Notes under the pieces: model-generated
Database searches by the model: none
Told to the model about the DNA's origin: nothing
What the model saw: only the letters and a program-made list of their open reading frames with translations
Position numbers and translations under genes: made by a program
Source of the DNA: Balaenoptera acutorostrata
Taxonomy: Eukaryota; Chordata; Mammalia; Artiodactyla; Balaenopteridae
Assembly (NCBI RefSeq): GCF_949987535.1
Contig: NC_080082.1
Coordinates: 51,064,374-51,128,373, forward strand
Length of the DNA: 64,000 nt
Reading direction: 5' to 3'
In this document: piece by piece, positions 1 through 12,620 of the stretch
How the letters are laid out: each line of letters starts with the position of its first letter
Position numbering within the stretch: the stretch's first letter is position 1

Positions 1-194
1 ATTGTGTTAGTCCTCTACGTATGGCCTTCCAATGGTTTCCCACTCCTTATAAAACAAAAGCCAATCCCTTCCTAGACTTATCTTCAAGACACAACTTAAT
101 CTGGCCTTCAATCTCTTTCTAAACTTCATCACTTACTAGTCCCTTCTTACCTCTCTTTTCTCTGACCATAATGTCCTGCTCCTTACCAGTCCTT

Positions 195-958
195 GAACAT
201 GTCTTGTCTTTTTGACAGTAGCCATTCTGACAGGTGTGAAGTAATATCTCACTATGGTTTTGACTTGCATTTCCTTGATGATTAGTAATGTTGCACATCT
301 TTTCATGTGTCTGTTGGTCATCCATATGTCTTCTTGGAAAAATGCCTATTCAGGTCCTTTGCCCATTTTTAAATCAGGTTGTTTGTTTTTGCTACTGAGA
401 TGTATGAGTTCCTAATATGTTTTGGATATTAACCTCTTATCAGACATATCATTTGCAAATATCTTCTCCCATTCAGGTTGCTTTTTTTGTTTTGTTGATG
501 GTTTCATTAGCTGTGCAAAAGCTTTTAAGTTTGATTAGGTCCCACTTGTTTTATTTTTGCTCTTGTTTCCCTTGCATAAGGAGACAGATCCAAAAAAACA
601 AAAAACAAAAAAAATTGCTAAGACCTGAAAAGAGTGTATTATGTTTTCTTCTAGGAGTATTATGATTTCAGGTCTTACAATAGGTCTTTGATTAATTTTG
701 AGTTTATTTTTGTATATGGTGTGAGAAAATGTTCTAATTTCATTCTTTTACATGTAGCTGTCCAGTTTTCCCAACATCACTTATGGAAGAGGCTGTCTCT
801 TCATTGTATATTCTTGCCTCCTATGTCATAGATTAATTGACCAGATATGTGTGGGTTTACTTCTGGGCTCTCTATTTTGTTCCATTTATCTATGTGTCTG
901 TTTTTGTGCCAGCACCATACTATTTTGATTACTATAGCTTTGTAGAATGCTAGGGTTT
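195..958 (-). mobile_element. L1 ORF2 end, minus strand
   Basis: GCCATTCTGACAGGTGTGAA, TTCATTAGCTGTGCAAAAGC and ACCATACTATTTTGATTACT are reverse L1 ORF2. 1-194 shows nothing recognisable. Confidence 0.85.
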
Positions 959-1140
959 TTTCCCCCAGCACTTTACATATTTCACTCCATTCTCTTCATG
1001 CTTACACGGTTTCTGGAGAGAAGCCCAATGTAATTCTTATCCTTGTTCCTCCAGAGTTCAGATGTTCCCCCCACCACCAAACCTAGCTTCTTTCAAGATT
1101 TTTCTCTTTGTCTTTGGTTTTCTCCAGTTTCAATATGATA

Positions 1141-1471
1141 TACAGTTGCTGCTTGAACAACACGGGTTTGAACTGTGCGGGTGCACTTATACATGGATTA
1201 CTTTAAATAAACACAGTACGTATATTTTCATTTTACAGATCTTTATGTGTGGGGAAAGGTTTATGTTCAATTAGAAATCACAATATGTGGGATCAAAAGA
1301 ACTAGGGTTTGAGTCCTGATTCTATCCAAACTGTTTCACCCTCCTGTCCTTGGGTGAGTCATTTATCAATTCCTTTGTTTCTGAGACAGAGATAGCAGTA
1401 TGTGGATTTTTGACTGTTCCGAGGGTCAGCACCCCTAATCCCTGCATTGTTCAAGGATCAACTGTACATAC
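1141..1471 (+). mobile_element. Tigger2-like (MER28-type) DNA transposon
   Basis: CTTGAACAACACGGGTTTGA at the left and CATTGTTCAAGGATCAACTG at the right are inverted repeats, flanked by TA. The middle (1210-1410) is not Tigger-like and may be inserted sequence. Confidence 0.8.
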
Positions 1472-2080
1472 GTGTAGATTTCTTGGTATTTCACCTGCTT
1501 GGTGTTTCCTGAGCCTCCTGGATCTGTCATTTGGTGTTATTAATTTTGGAAAACTCTCCTCCATTATTATTTCAAATATTTCTTTTTCTCCTCCTTCTGG
1601 AATCCTAATTACATGTATGTAACACCTTTTGTTGTTTACCCACAGTTCTTGGATATTTTGTTCTGGCTTTTTGTTTTGTTTTGTTTTTGAGTTGTTTGTT
1701 TTTAAATGATCTTTTTCTCTTTACATTTCAGTTTGGCAAATTTCTACTGACATAGCTCCAAGCTCACTGATTCTTTGACCATATTCACTCTACTGATGAA
1801 CCTATCAAAGGTATTCTGATTTCTAGCACTTTCTTTTGATCTTTTGTTAGAGTTTTCATCTCTTTGCTTACACTACCCAACTGTCTTGCATAGTGCCTAC
1901 ATTTTCCATTAGAGTCCTTTAGCATATTAATCACAGTTATTTTGAATTTCCTACCTGATAATTCCAAAATCTGGGTCATATCTGAGCCTGGTTCTAATGC
2001 TTGCATCATCTCTTCAGTTTTTTCTTGCCTTTTAGCATAGCTTGTAATTGTTTGTTGAAAACTGGATATGATGTATTGGA
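1472..2080 (-). mobile_element. Ancient L1 fragment, minus strand
   Basis: CCTGGATCTGTCATTTGGTG, CCTCCTTCTGGAATCCTAAT and CTGATTCTTTGACCATATTC resemble the reverse of an old L1M internal region. Boundaries uncertain. Confidence 0.55.
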
Positions 2081-2914
2081 TAATATAAACTGAAGTAATA
2101 TACCTTAGTGTGAGATTTTATGTAAATCTGGCCAGTAGCTGGACCATGTTTAATGTTTGCTACAGCTGTAAGTGCCAGAGGCTTCAGTTTTCTCTGGTGT
2201 CATTGTTTCTTCCTCCTCTGTTGTCTTTGGGTTTCCCTAAGATGTCCTTCTTAAATCAAGTCTGAATCTTGTGGCTCTTTCCATTGCAATCCACTGTTAT
2301 TATACAGGAGCCCTATCAATGTGGTGCTAAGGTGTGGGGGAGGGGAAGCATTCTATAATCTTATAGTTAAATCTCATTTTTTAGTGGGTCTGAATATTTT
2401 GGAAGTATTTCTCAGCCTTTTTTTCCCTTCTCCATTTCAGTGAGACAGGAAGGTTAAAGGGGGCTGGCACTGGCTAGCTGCCCTTCCCTCCAGGAGATAG
2501 GGCTCTGGTAATACCATTTGCCTAGGAGAGCAGGCATTTATTATGTAGAACACTCTAAGTGTATTTCAAAAAGGCTGCCCTTTCCTAGTCCCAAAAATGA
2601 GGGGGGGGGTGTTTCTTAGATCTTTACCTTGAGAACCTGGTGGGTTCTTAAGAAATAAAACCCATGAAAGTGTGGGGGTTCTCTAAGGCTGGGCCCTCAG
2701 AACTTCTCACACTCAAGCTAATCCACACTCACCCTTCAGCAATTCATCAAAACTATCATTTAAGTGTTCTTAACAGTTTATGGCTCCTGTGGCTTTTGCT
2801 CCAGGTAAGCTGATTTTGGCTGTTATCTATATTTTTCCATCTCTCCACAATTCAGAGTGGTGGTTTTCCTTGTGACCTCAATTCTCTGATGGGTTTAAGA
2901 AAAGTCATTGTTTT
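2081..2914. other. No feature recognised
   Basis: AT-rich to neutral single-copy-looking DNA with a G9 run at about 2601; no coding or RNA signal seen. Confidence 0.6.
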
Positions 2915-3298
2915 CACGAAGTAAGTCAGAAAGAGAAAGACAAATACTATATGATATCACTTATATGTGGAATCTAAAATATGATTCAAATCGACATATC
3001 TACAAAACAAAAACAGACTCACAGATACAGAGAACAGACTTGTGGTTGCCAAGGGGGAGGGGAGGTAGGGGAGGGAAGGAAAGGGAGTTTGGGATTAGCA
3101 GAGGCAAACTATTATATATAGAATGGATAAACAACAAGGTCCTACTGTATAGCACAGGCAACTATATTCAATATCCTGTGACAAACCATAATGGAAAAGA
3201 ATATCAAAAACAATATATGTATATAACTGAGTCACTTTGCTGTATAGTAGAAATGAATACAACATTGTAAATCAACTATACTTCAATAAAATTTTAAA
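2915..3298 (+). mobile_element. 5'-truncated L1 3' end
   Basis: AAGTAAGTCAGAAAGAGAAA through the 3' UTR to CTTCAATAAAATTTTAAAA. Confidence 0.88.
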
Positions 3299-4560
3299 AA
3301 ATTCTCCATATGTCAGCAGGGAAATTAATATTAAAACAACCATGAGATACCAACTATACATACCAATTAGAATGGCCAAAATTTGGAACGTTGACAACAC
3401 CAAATGCTGGCAAGGGTGTGGAGCAACAGGAACTCTCATTCATTGTTGGTGGGATGCAAAATGATACAGCCACTTTTTTAAAAAAAATAAATTTATTTAT
3501 TTATTTATTTTTGGCTGTGTTGCTGTGTGCAGGCTTTCTCTAGTTGCAGTGAGCAGGGGCTACTCTTTTTTGCGGTGCTTGGGCTTCTCAATGCAGTGGC
3601 TTCTCCCTGCAGTGGCTTCTCCTGTTGCAGAGCATGGGCTCTAGGGGTACAGGCTTCGGTAGTTGTGGCTTGCAGGTTCTACGGCACAGGCTCAGTAGTT
3701 GTGGCGCACGGGCTTAGTTGCTCCATGGCATGTGGGATCTTCCCGGACAAGGGATCGAACCCGTGTCCCCTGAATTGGCAGGAGGATTCTTAACCACTGT
3801 GCCACCAGGGAAGCTGATACAGCCACTTTGGAAGAGAGTTTGGTAGTTTCTTATAAAACTAAACATACTCTAACCAAATATTCCAGCAATCACACTCCTT
3901 GGTATTGATATTTACCCAAAAGAGATGAACACTTCTGTCTGCACAAAAACCTGCACACGGATGTTTACAGCAGCTTTATCCATACATGCCTAAGCCTGGA
4001 AGCAACCAAGATGTCCTTCAGCAGGTGAATGAATAAACTGTGGCATATCCAGACAATTCAGTGCTGAAAAGAAATAAGCTATTAAGCCATGAAAAGACAT
4101 GGAGGAACTTTAAATGCATATTATTAAGTAAAAGAAGCCAATCTGAAAAGGCTACATATTATCTAATTCCAACTATATGGAAAAGGCAAAACTATGGAGA
4201 CAAAAAGATCAGTGGTTGCCAAGGGTTGGGGTGAGGGAGGAATGAAGAGCAGAAAGGATTTTAAGAGCAGTGAAAATATTCTGTATGATACTATAATGGT
4301 GGATTTATGGGGATACTTTTGTCCAAACCCATAGAATGTACAACACCAAGAGTGAACCCTGATGTTAACTATGAACTTTGGGTGATTATGATGTGTCAAT
4401 GTAGGTCTATCAATTGTAAAAAATGTACCACTCTGGTGGGGGATGTTGGTAATGGGGTGGCTAGGCATGTGTGAGGGCAGGGGGCATATGGGAAATCACT
4501 GTACCTTCCCCTCAGTTTTCCTGTTAACTGAAAACTTCCCTTAAAATTTTTTTTAAAAAA
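3299..4560 (+). mobile_element. L1M 3' end with a SINE inserted
   Basis: ORF2 C-terminal region (GCTGGCAAGGGTGTGGAGCA) and 3' UTR ending in an A/T-rich tail; related to 32635-33285. Confidence 0.83.
3477..3815 (-). mobile_element. CHR-type SINE
   Basis: Full-length reverse SINE with perfect GATACAGCCACTTT duplications at 3463-3476 and 3816-3829. Confidence 0.95.
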
Positions 4561-5494
4561 TAATAGCAATAATTGTGGGTTCCCAGAGTTGGGGGGGGGG
4601 GGAGTCATTGATTTTCAGTTTGTTCAGGTTTTATTTTTCTCCTTGTTGTAAGGATGGGAACAATGACTTCCAAGCTCCTTAAATGTCAGAGCTGAAACCA
4701 GAAATCCTGAATTTTTTAATCAGTATGAAAACTTTAATTTCCAAAAAAGTCATACATTTCACATCATTACCATTCACTTACTTGCATAATCATCAGTGCT
4801 GGATGTTATGTCTTTGTAATTTCCCAGCTGGCTCTGCAGCTATTTCTGTTCTTGTTACTAAGTGCTAGCCAGTAGAATGTGAAGGAAAGTAATGTCTCCA
4901 ACTTTAGATACCTGTCCTACAAGTAAACTGATGTGCCTCTCTGCCCCCTTTTCCACTTGGCTCCTTGGGATGTGAATATGATAGTGTGCCATCTTGGGCT
5001 GTGTGAATAAGGTCACCACCCTAGGAGTGTTGGAAAACAAGAAAGAGAAGTTGTACCAGTTCTGTATTACCTAACTTCAGACTATTAAAGATAAAAAAAA
5101 TCAGTTTTTAATTTTATTTTAAGGCACTGTTATTTGAGGTCTCTTACATTCTAAATCTGTATCTCAAAACATTAGCTTTAACAATAAAGGGACCTGAAAT
5201 ACTTTAAATCAAACCCACACCAATCCTGTGAATTATATGCCAGTGTTTTCCAGTAATTTCACTGTTGTTTTTAATGCCGTAAGTCAATTCTGCTATTCTG
5301 TTCCACTGTCAATATTTGTTCTATTTACTCACATTTTAACATTTTCTTTGCTCACTATTCTTGTTTCTCAAATCCTCTATCTAGGACCACTTATATTTTT
5401 AAATAGCATGCCAATACCTCTCCTCAGTTCCCCTCCCTTCACAACTTTTTAGTCCATTAACGAGTTTTTGAAGAGACCAGGGCAGATGTCAAAA
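4561..5494. other. No gene; possible old LTR scrap
   Basis: 4860-5045 (CAGTAGAATGTGAAGGAAAG) may be a scrap of an old LTR-type repeat; the remainder is unrecognised. Confidence 0.4.
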
Positions 5495-5840
5495 CAGCAG
5501 TTCTTAAAGAGTGGTTGGAGAATCCCTAGGGGTCCCTTAGGTCAAAATATTTTCATAGTAATTCCAAGACTTTATTTTCCTTTTTCACTTTCATTCTCTC
5601 ATGAGTGTAGAGTCTCCCAGCCTATATAACATGTGACATTGCTACAGAATGAATGCAGATATGAGAAACCAGCAGTCTTCCATTAAACCATTAAAGGTAT
5701 CTGAAAAATTATATAATGATGCCACTCTCATTGTTTTTGTTCTGGAAAATAATTACTTTCATAAAATGTTAAAAAAAATGTTATCATCTTAACATGGGAT
5801 GAGTTTATTCATTTTTAAATGAATTTAAATCTTTTATTTC
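5495..5840 (+). mobile_element. Internally deleted hAT-Charlie-type DNA transposon
   Basis: AGTTCTTAAAGAGTGGTTGG with GGGGTCCCTTAGGTCAAAAT at the left, and GCAGATATGAGAAACCAGCA at the right, match the two ends of a mammalian hAT element whose transposase body is deleted. Confidence 0.65.
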
Positions 5841-6943
5841 AGTTTGAGACTTGCTGTTGCAAAATGTCCACCTGTCTTAGGTCAGGTTCCCTGGGAAACA
5901 GAATCTGAGAGGAAGCAGATTGGGTGGAAGGTGAAGTTGATCTGTGATAGGGTTGCAATCTGTTGGGGAGATCTAGGACTGGATTGGCTCTTTGGACTTG
6001 CTCTAAATTGCCCTTGGGGAGGCAGTGTTAACCGTGCATGACCCAGCTCTCTTTGTGCAAGAGCAACTCCTATAGAGGAACTTAGTTGTGAGCTGTCAGC
6101 AGTCAAGATCCTCAGCAGCTGGCAGCACAATGAGGGGGGAATCTTGACAAGTCTAAGGCATAACTTACATTCTAGAGTTCCCTTAGTGATCAGGCTGAAA
6201 CGATCCATGGCAGAACTACAGCTGAGATCACACCCTTAACTTCCTCTTTACCTCCTGCTTCTTCATGCCCTTACCATTCTTACTGGGAGAACTTCCTTAA
6301 TAAACCACTTGCATAGGAATCCTCATCTTAAGGTCTGCTTCTGGCAGATACAAGGTAAAAGAATGTCCACAATAGAACTCGATTCCATCCTCCAATCTTT
6401 ACCCCAAAATGTTTCTCCCTAGTCTGCTGCATTTTTAGCAAATGGCAACCATCCAGCTGTTGCTCTCCACAAAAATGTAAGAGTTATCCTTTATCTCTCT
6501 TTTCCTCATCTTTCAAATCAGCAAACTTCAAATTAAGTCTGAAACCTAGACTGGAAATTCTCCAGGCAGCAGTTCACATGTGTCCAAGTGGAGAGGGATT
6601 TATCGTAATTTGATTAATGATTTTTTTTCAGATGTTATCTCGGTCACTTATACCTTATTTCTGTTCCTTAGGACAGGGAAAAAACTTAGAGACCAGATCA
6701 CTTTCTTGTTGACATATAGTCAGCAGAACAACCTTCCTAGACTTGAGATTCAGGTTTACTCTCAGGCAGTTTATCTCACCCAATAAGCACAGCCACTCTT
6801 AGTGGGAGAGGCTAAAAGAGGCCCCTAAGATAGTCCTTATGGACTGCAGGTGAAATTTTAAAACTTTCTGTGGACTCCAAAGCTATGTAAAGGGGCAGAA
6901 GATTTAAATGAGATATGAGCCAAATAAAGAAACATGAAGAATT
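5841..6943. other. No gene recognised
   Basis: 5880-6360 starts GGTTCCCTGGGAAACAGAAT and may be an old LTR-like repeat; 6370-6943 shows nothing I can name. Confidence 0.4.
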
Positions 6944-7055
6944 GGGAATTCCCTGGCAGTCCAGTGGTTAGGACTCTGTGCTCTCACTGCTGGGGAACTA
7001 AGATCCCGCAAGCTGTGTGGTGCGGCAAAAACCGAACAAACAAAAATAAAAATAA
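6944..7055 (+). mobile_element. Short CHR-family SINE
   Basis: GGGAATTCCCTGGCAGTCC head, A-rich tail; AAACATGAAGAA before and after. Confidence 0.88.
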
Positions 7056-7078
7056 AAAACATGAAGAAGAAAATCAGG

Positions 7079-7426
7079 GGACTTCCCTGGCGGCACAGTG
7101 GTTAAGAATCCACCTGCCAATGCAGGGGACACAGGTTCGAGCCCTGGTCCGGGAAGATCCCACATGCTGTGGAGCAACTAAGCCTGTGTGCCAGAACTAC
7201 TGAGCCTGTACTCTAGAGCCTGCGAGCCACAACTACTGAGCCCACGTGCCACACCTACTGAAGCCCGTGCGCCTAGAGCCCGTGCTCTGCAACAAGAGAA
7301 CCACCACAATAAGAAGCCTGTGCACTGCAACGAAGAGTAGCCCCTGCTTGCCCCAACTAGAGAAAGCTGGCATGCAGCAACAAAGACCCAACGCAGCCAA
7401 AAATAAAAATTAATTAATTATTTAAA
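7079..7426 (+). mobile_element. CHR-type SINE
   Basis: Full length; AAGAAGAAAATCAG is duplicated (about 7064-7077 and 7428-7441). Inserted just beyond the short SINE's tail. Confidence 0.93.
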
Positions 7427-7441
7427 AAAGAAGAAAATCAG

Positions 7442-9084
7442 AGTGAAAAATGACAGTTTATACCCCAAAAAAAGTTTTGCAACTAAAAATATACAGATCT
7501 TGTTATGTATATAACAAATGAACTTTGAAAACTATTTTTAAAAAAAAGGAAGTCTACAAAAAAGTGTGCTGGCAAAATTGGACTCAGCACAAAAGCTATG
7601 AAAGAAGAGATTATGAAATTACAACACTCATTTAGATATTTAAGTTTTGGTAAGTTATTGATTTTATAAAAATCAGCACCTGCTATTTACAATTATAAGT
7701 CACTGTCAGTCTTCAGAAATAGCTAATAAAAGTAAAACTGACATTATTCATGCTTGTACTTCATAAATTTAGTTTGAGAAGGATTTAGTTTTGTGAAATC
7801 AGCTTCAAAGTAAATGCGGCTGATATTCAAACATTCAAAGCTAAAGGTTCCTTTTGAACAACATCGCCAATCCTAATCACATTTTAAAAAAGGCACTAAT
7901 GGTTTTCTGTATGTCAAGTAATATTGTAGAGGTGGTATAATTAAAAAAAAAAATTACCTGAAGGGGTGATTCATGTATTGTTACAGAGAATGAGATCCTT
8001 TTAGCGAAACTCTTATTACTGCTCAGGGTCTTAGACCACCAATGCTTCCAACCAAAACTAGATAGATACATAAAACAAGAGTTGTAGAAGAGTGAAGCAA
8101 TTTTACATAATTGCTTATGGCCACCTCAAGAAAATAAAAGTCTTTCTTGGGATTGGTGGTCCAGTGGTTAAGAATCCTCCTTCCAATGCAGGGGACGTGG
8201 GTTCGGTTTGATCCCTAGTCGGGGAACTAAGATCCCACATGGCGCGCACTGCAACTACTGAGCATGCGCTCTAGAGCCTGAGTGCCACAACTAGAAAGCC
8301 CGTGTGCTCTGGAGCCCGCTCACTGCAACAAAAGATCCCACATGCCTCAGTGAAGATCCTGCGTGCCACAACTAAGACCTGACGCAGCCAAGTAAATAAT
8401 TAAATTAATTAATTAATTAAAATTTTAAAATGGCCTATAAAAGGCTTTCTTGTTTCAAAATATTATAATAATTAACAATGATATTAATGCCTATGCTGGT
8501 TGTATGGAAACTTACAGTGCAAGACTAATATTGTAGAGTTAATTTCTCAGGAAAATCTTTTTCTCTCCACAATGACTCTAAGCATATTACTAACTTACTA
8601 ACTTATTAGCTATGAATCCAACAAGTCAGTTGCCAAATAATGCAAGACACATTGAGAGAGTAGGGATCATTAGACCTTGATGATGCCCTAAAATAGTAAA
8701 TAAAATCATATTTGATTTGTCACACTGCCCTCTGATTTTCAAATTTTTAATAAATAATAATATACTTCCTTGAATCTAAGATATACTTGCTTGAAAATTG
8801 AGTTCTAAATTCAAAATGTGAAAATGTGGGGAAAAAAAGCATCACGGGATTGATAAAACATGTTAACTTCATATTATATAGTAAACAGAACTATCACTTT
8901 TAATTACTACTTTTCTGGAAATATTTTTGACAAAATAGTTCAGCACCTGATAGGACACATGAATCCATTGTAACATTTTCTTCTCTGGGTATAGGCTTCC
9001 CCTAGCCCATAAATCCTGAGAAATAAGTACAAAAACACTATTAAGATAAGACATCCATATCACCATTGTGTATCATTAACTTTT
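7442..9084. other. No feature apart from the SINE at 8146
   Basis: AT-rich DNA on both sides of the SINE, no recognised repeat or gene. Confidence 0.6.
8146..8430 (+). mobile_element. CHR-type SINE
   Basis: GGTGGTCCAGTGGTTAAGAA to an AATTAATTAATTAA tail; the head is diverged. Confidence 0.88.
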
Positions 9085-10255
9085 AAGATTTATTTTATAT
9101 GCTACCCATCTTTTTTTAAGGCATAAAAATTACAAGTAAAGCTAAAAGCCCCCTTTGACCAACACCCTCAATCCTAATCTCCTGCCAGAGACAACACTGT
9201 CAATAATTTGGTATGTGTCCTTTTTAATCCATTTAAAATAGTTTTACATACATATTTCAATAATAAAAACATAGTTCTATTCTTTGTGAATGATTTCACT
9301 CCAATTTACATGAATGTTATTATATGGTATGTTTCATCTGGATCTTGATTTTTTTTTCACTCAACATTATTTTAGATAACAACCATGTTACACAATACAG
9401 ACCAAGCTCATTGCTTTTAACTGCTGTATACCATTCCATTATTTGAATATATCACATTTTATTCATCCATTATCCCTTCAATATATATGTTGTTTTCAAT
9501 TCAGATATATATATATATTTCTTATTCATATTTATGAATTTCTTTAGGATGTATATCTAGAAGTGGAATGGCAGGGTCCTTTTAAAAAATATTTCCCTGC
9601 CTCAAAGTCATAGACAATATCCTGTTATTTCCTTTCAAGAAGTTCAGAGTTTGGCTTTTCACATTTCAGTGTTCAAATCCTTTGGAATTCTTTTTCTTTA
9701 TATGTTGTAAGGTTGTATGTAATTTTATTTTCCCCAATATAGAGATTCAAATACTCCAACTGTTTTTATTGACTAGGCCGTCATTCTTCTACTGATTCAC
9801 GATGTCATGTCTAATATACAACAAGTTGGCATATACTCATTCATTTACTTCTAGGCATTCTATTCTGTAAAACCTTTTTATTTATCCATTAATGTTCTAA
9901 TGCCACACACTATTATATGACCATAACTTCATAATACATGTAGTATATGGTAGAAGGTGTGTCCTCTCTGTTCTTATTCAATATTGTCTCAGCAATCCAC
10001 AGACTTTTATTTCATATGGATTTTAGAAGCATTTGGTAAAAATCCTAGAAAATTCTTGTTAGATGTTTGGAACTATATTAGGTCCATAGATTAATTTGGG
10101 GAGAAAAGACATTTTATGATATTGGGTTTTTCCATCTACATCCGTGGTATTTCCCTCCATTTACTCAAGTCTTTTGCCCTTCAATAAAGCTTTACAATTT
10201 TTTCATAAAGATCTTTTTCATTTTTTGAGACTATGCCAAGATATTTTAAAGTTAA
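9085..10255 (-). mobile_element. Old L1M fragment, minus strand
   Basis: ATGTATATCTAGAAGTGGAA, AATGTTCTAATGCCACACAC and TTTAGAAGCATTTGGTAAAA are reverse L1 3' and ORF2 sequence. It ends about 35 bp from the ZNF568 stop codon, so the 3' UTR of that gene is probably L1-derived (same strand). Confidence 0.75.
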
Positions 10256-10290
10256 GTAAAGCATGGATTGAATTTAAGGCCTTTATTCAT

Positions 10291-11876
10291 TTAGTATACT
10301 CGGCGTTTCTCACCTGTATGACCTCTCTTATGTATAGAAAGGGATGCTCTTTGAGAGAATGCTTTCCCACATTCATTACATTCAAAGGGTTTCTCACCAG
10401 TGTGAATTCTCATATGTATTATAAGTAATGAGCACTGAGAGAAGGCTTTTCCACATTTATTACATTCATACGGTTTCTCCCCTGTATGACTTCTAACGTG
10501 AAGAGTAAGGGATGAGATTCGAGAGAAGGCTTTACCGCATTCATTACATTTAAACGGTTTCTCTCCAGTATGAATTTTTTCATGTTCAAGGAGATTTTGT
10601 CTCTGACTGAAAGCTTTTCCACATTGATTACAATGATAGGGTTTCTCTCCAGTATGAATTTTCTCATGTTCTGTGAGATTTGATTTCTGACTAAAGGCTT
10701 TCCCACATACTGTGCACGCATAGGGTTTTTCACCAGTATGAATTCTCTGGTGTCGGATGAGGTTTGACATCTGAATAAAAGCTTTCCCACATTCATTACA
10801 TTCATAAGGTTTCTCTCCAGTATGAATTTTTTGATGTGTAATGAGATTTTCTTTCCGGCTGAAGGCTTTTCCACATTCATTACATTCATAGGGTTTCTCA
10901 GCTGTATGATTTCTCATATGTACAGTAAGGGATGAACTTTGAGAGAAGGCTTTCCCACATTCACTACATACATAGGGTTTTTCACCTGTATGACTTCTCA
11001 TATGTATAATAAATACTGAGCATTGAGAGAAGGCTTTTCCACATTTATTACATTTATAAGGTTTCTCCCCTGTGTGACTTCTCATATGTAGATTAACAGA
11101 TGACATTCGAGAAAAAGCTCTACCACATTCATTACATGCATAAGGTTTCTCGCCAGTATGAATTTTCTCATGCTCAATAAGATTTTGCTTCTGGCTGAAG
11201 GCTTTTCCACATTCTTTACATTCATAGGGTTTTTCTCCAGTATGAATTCTCTCATGTTCAATGAGATTTGATTTCTGACTGAAGGCCTTCCAACAATCCT
11301 TACATGCATAAGGTTTTTCTCCGGTATGAATTCTCTGGTGTCTAATAAGGTTTGACATTTGAATGAAAGCTTTTCCACATTCATTACACTTATATGGTTT
11401 TTCCCCAGTATGAATTTTTTGATGTGTAATAAGATTTTCCTTCCTACTGAAAGCTTTTCCACATTCCTTACATTCATACGGTTTCTCTCCAGCATGAATT
11501 CTCTCATGTCTGATGAGGTCAAATTTATGATTAAAGTCTTGTCCACACTGATTACACTTAAAGGGGGTTACAACATGGGATGAGCAATGGTAAAATGGTT
11601 TCCCATACTTATTACACTCATAATTTTTCTCTCTTATACAGCCTTTCTCATAACTAAGTAAGTCTAAATTATGTTCAAAACCCTTATCAAATGAGTCATA
11701 ATATTCATAGAAGTTTTGTCTTGAAGTAACAATGTCTGAGCCCAGAGGAAATACTTTTGCAACTTTTTTACATTCAATGACATTTTCCTTAATTAGAGTT
11801 TTCTTGGAGATGGATGTGACTTTCCTCACAAGTGTTTCCTGCTGCTCCTTGATCTGTTCATCATCTTCCCAAACTT
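10291..11876 (-). CDS. ZNF568: ZNF568 terminal exon: linker plus 15 C2H2 zinc fingers
   Basis: This exon encodes the DNA-binding part of a KRAB zinc-finger repressor. The splice acceptor (TCCATTTTAG on the minus strand) lies just above 11876; its first two bases complete a Glu codon split with the KRAB-B exon. About 105 linker residues follow, including a degenerate finger-like CNKYGKPF, then 15 complete C2H2 fingers (about 11562-10318) spaced every 28 residues and joined by TGEKP linkers (HAGEKP after finger 1, HTAEKP after finger 8). All 15 keep both Cys and both His. Finger 4 has CWKAF instead of CGKAF. The frame is open to TAA at 10291. Linker ([12 protein letters not shown]), finger order and C-terminal GHTGEK match my recollection of human ZNF568 (644 aa); no other family member I recall fits as well. 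Known: mouse ZFP568 binds and represses Igf2-P0 in early development. Target specificity in this species is not deducible by eye. Confidence 0.93.
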
Positions 11877-12259
11877 CTAAAATGGAGGACCAAAAATTAT
11901 AACTTTTGAATTTTTCTCCTACTGCATTATTGATAACATTTCAGAAATTTGCCAAAGTGGGGTTGATCTTTGATATAGGCTATAGTCTCCCAATATGAAA
12001 GAAATCCAAAGTGCAAATGTCCCTAGTTTCTAAGATTTGAGAAGTTAACACCTATAGATAATATTATGGAGAGAAAACTGCCATTAATAGGCCCAAGCTG
12101 CTTTGATTGATTTACAAAACATACTTATACAATGCAGATATCAGTAAAATGAATAGAATAATTAAGATGAAAGGGCAAACACATAAATGACTGGATAGCA
12201 AGTCAAATGACTAGAGGATAAAATTAACACTTGTGGTTAAACAAAACAGATCGAATGTA

Positions 12260-12620
12260 TATGTTTATTTCTCCCACTTCTTAAAATTCCATTGAAATGA
12301 CAGTAAAAGAATAAAGATTCAAACCCATAAGAACAAAGGAAATAGGACTAAAAAGAAGGGTAAACAAGACATTTCAACAAAATAATGGAAGGCAAAAGGG
12401 TAAGAAAACTGTCAACTGATAGCTTAGCTAAGAAATTCAAGTTTTGTGCTACGAAGATGCAAATGTCCAACAACAAAGTGATTTGACAACAGAACACTAG
12501 AAAAGCTCAAAAATTGGAGGATTTAGGTACTTAAAAGGCAGGGATAAGAGTGGGGCTGAAAAACAGAGGATTAATTTAAAGTCTGTAGTTATATACTGAT
12601 TTGAAGGCATGAACACATCT
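12260..12620 (+). repeat. Diverged repeat shared with 43940-44270
   Basis: GGTACTT, GGCAGG, GTGGGGCTGAAAAACAG and surrounding words occur in the same order in both places, so this is an old dispersed repeat, possibly HAL1/L1 5' sequence. Family not certain. Confidence 0.55.

Noticed and set aside
7081..7425. tRNA genes suggested by tRNA-like boxes
   Set aside because: These are the tRNA-derived heads of SINEs with A-rich tails, repeated more than 20 times; not true tRNA genes.
10419..11583. ORFs of 154, 156 and 74 aa in other frames across the finger exon
   Set aside because: They are out-of-frame readings of the repetitive C2H2 array (MNVMNV-type runs), not genes.
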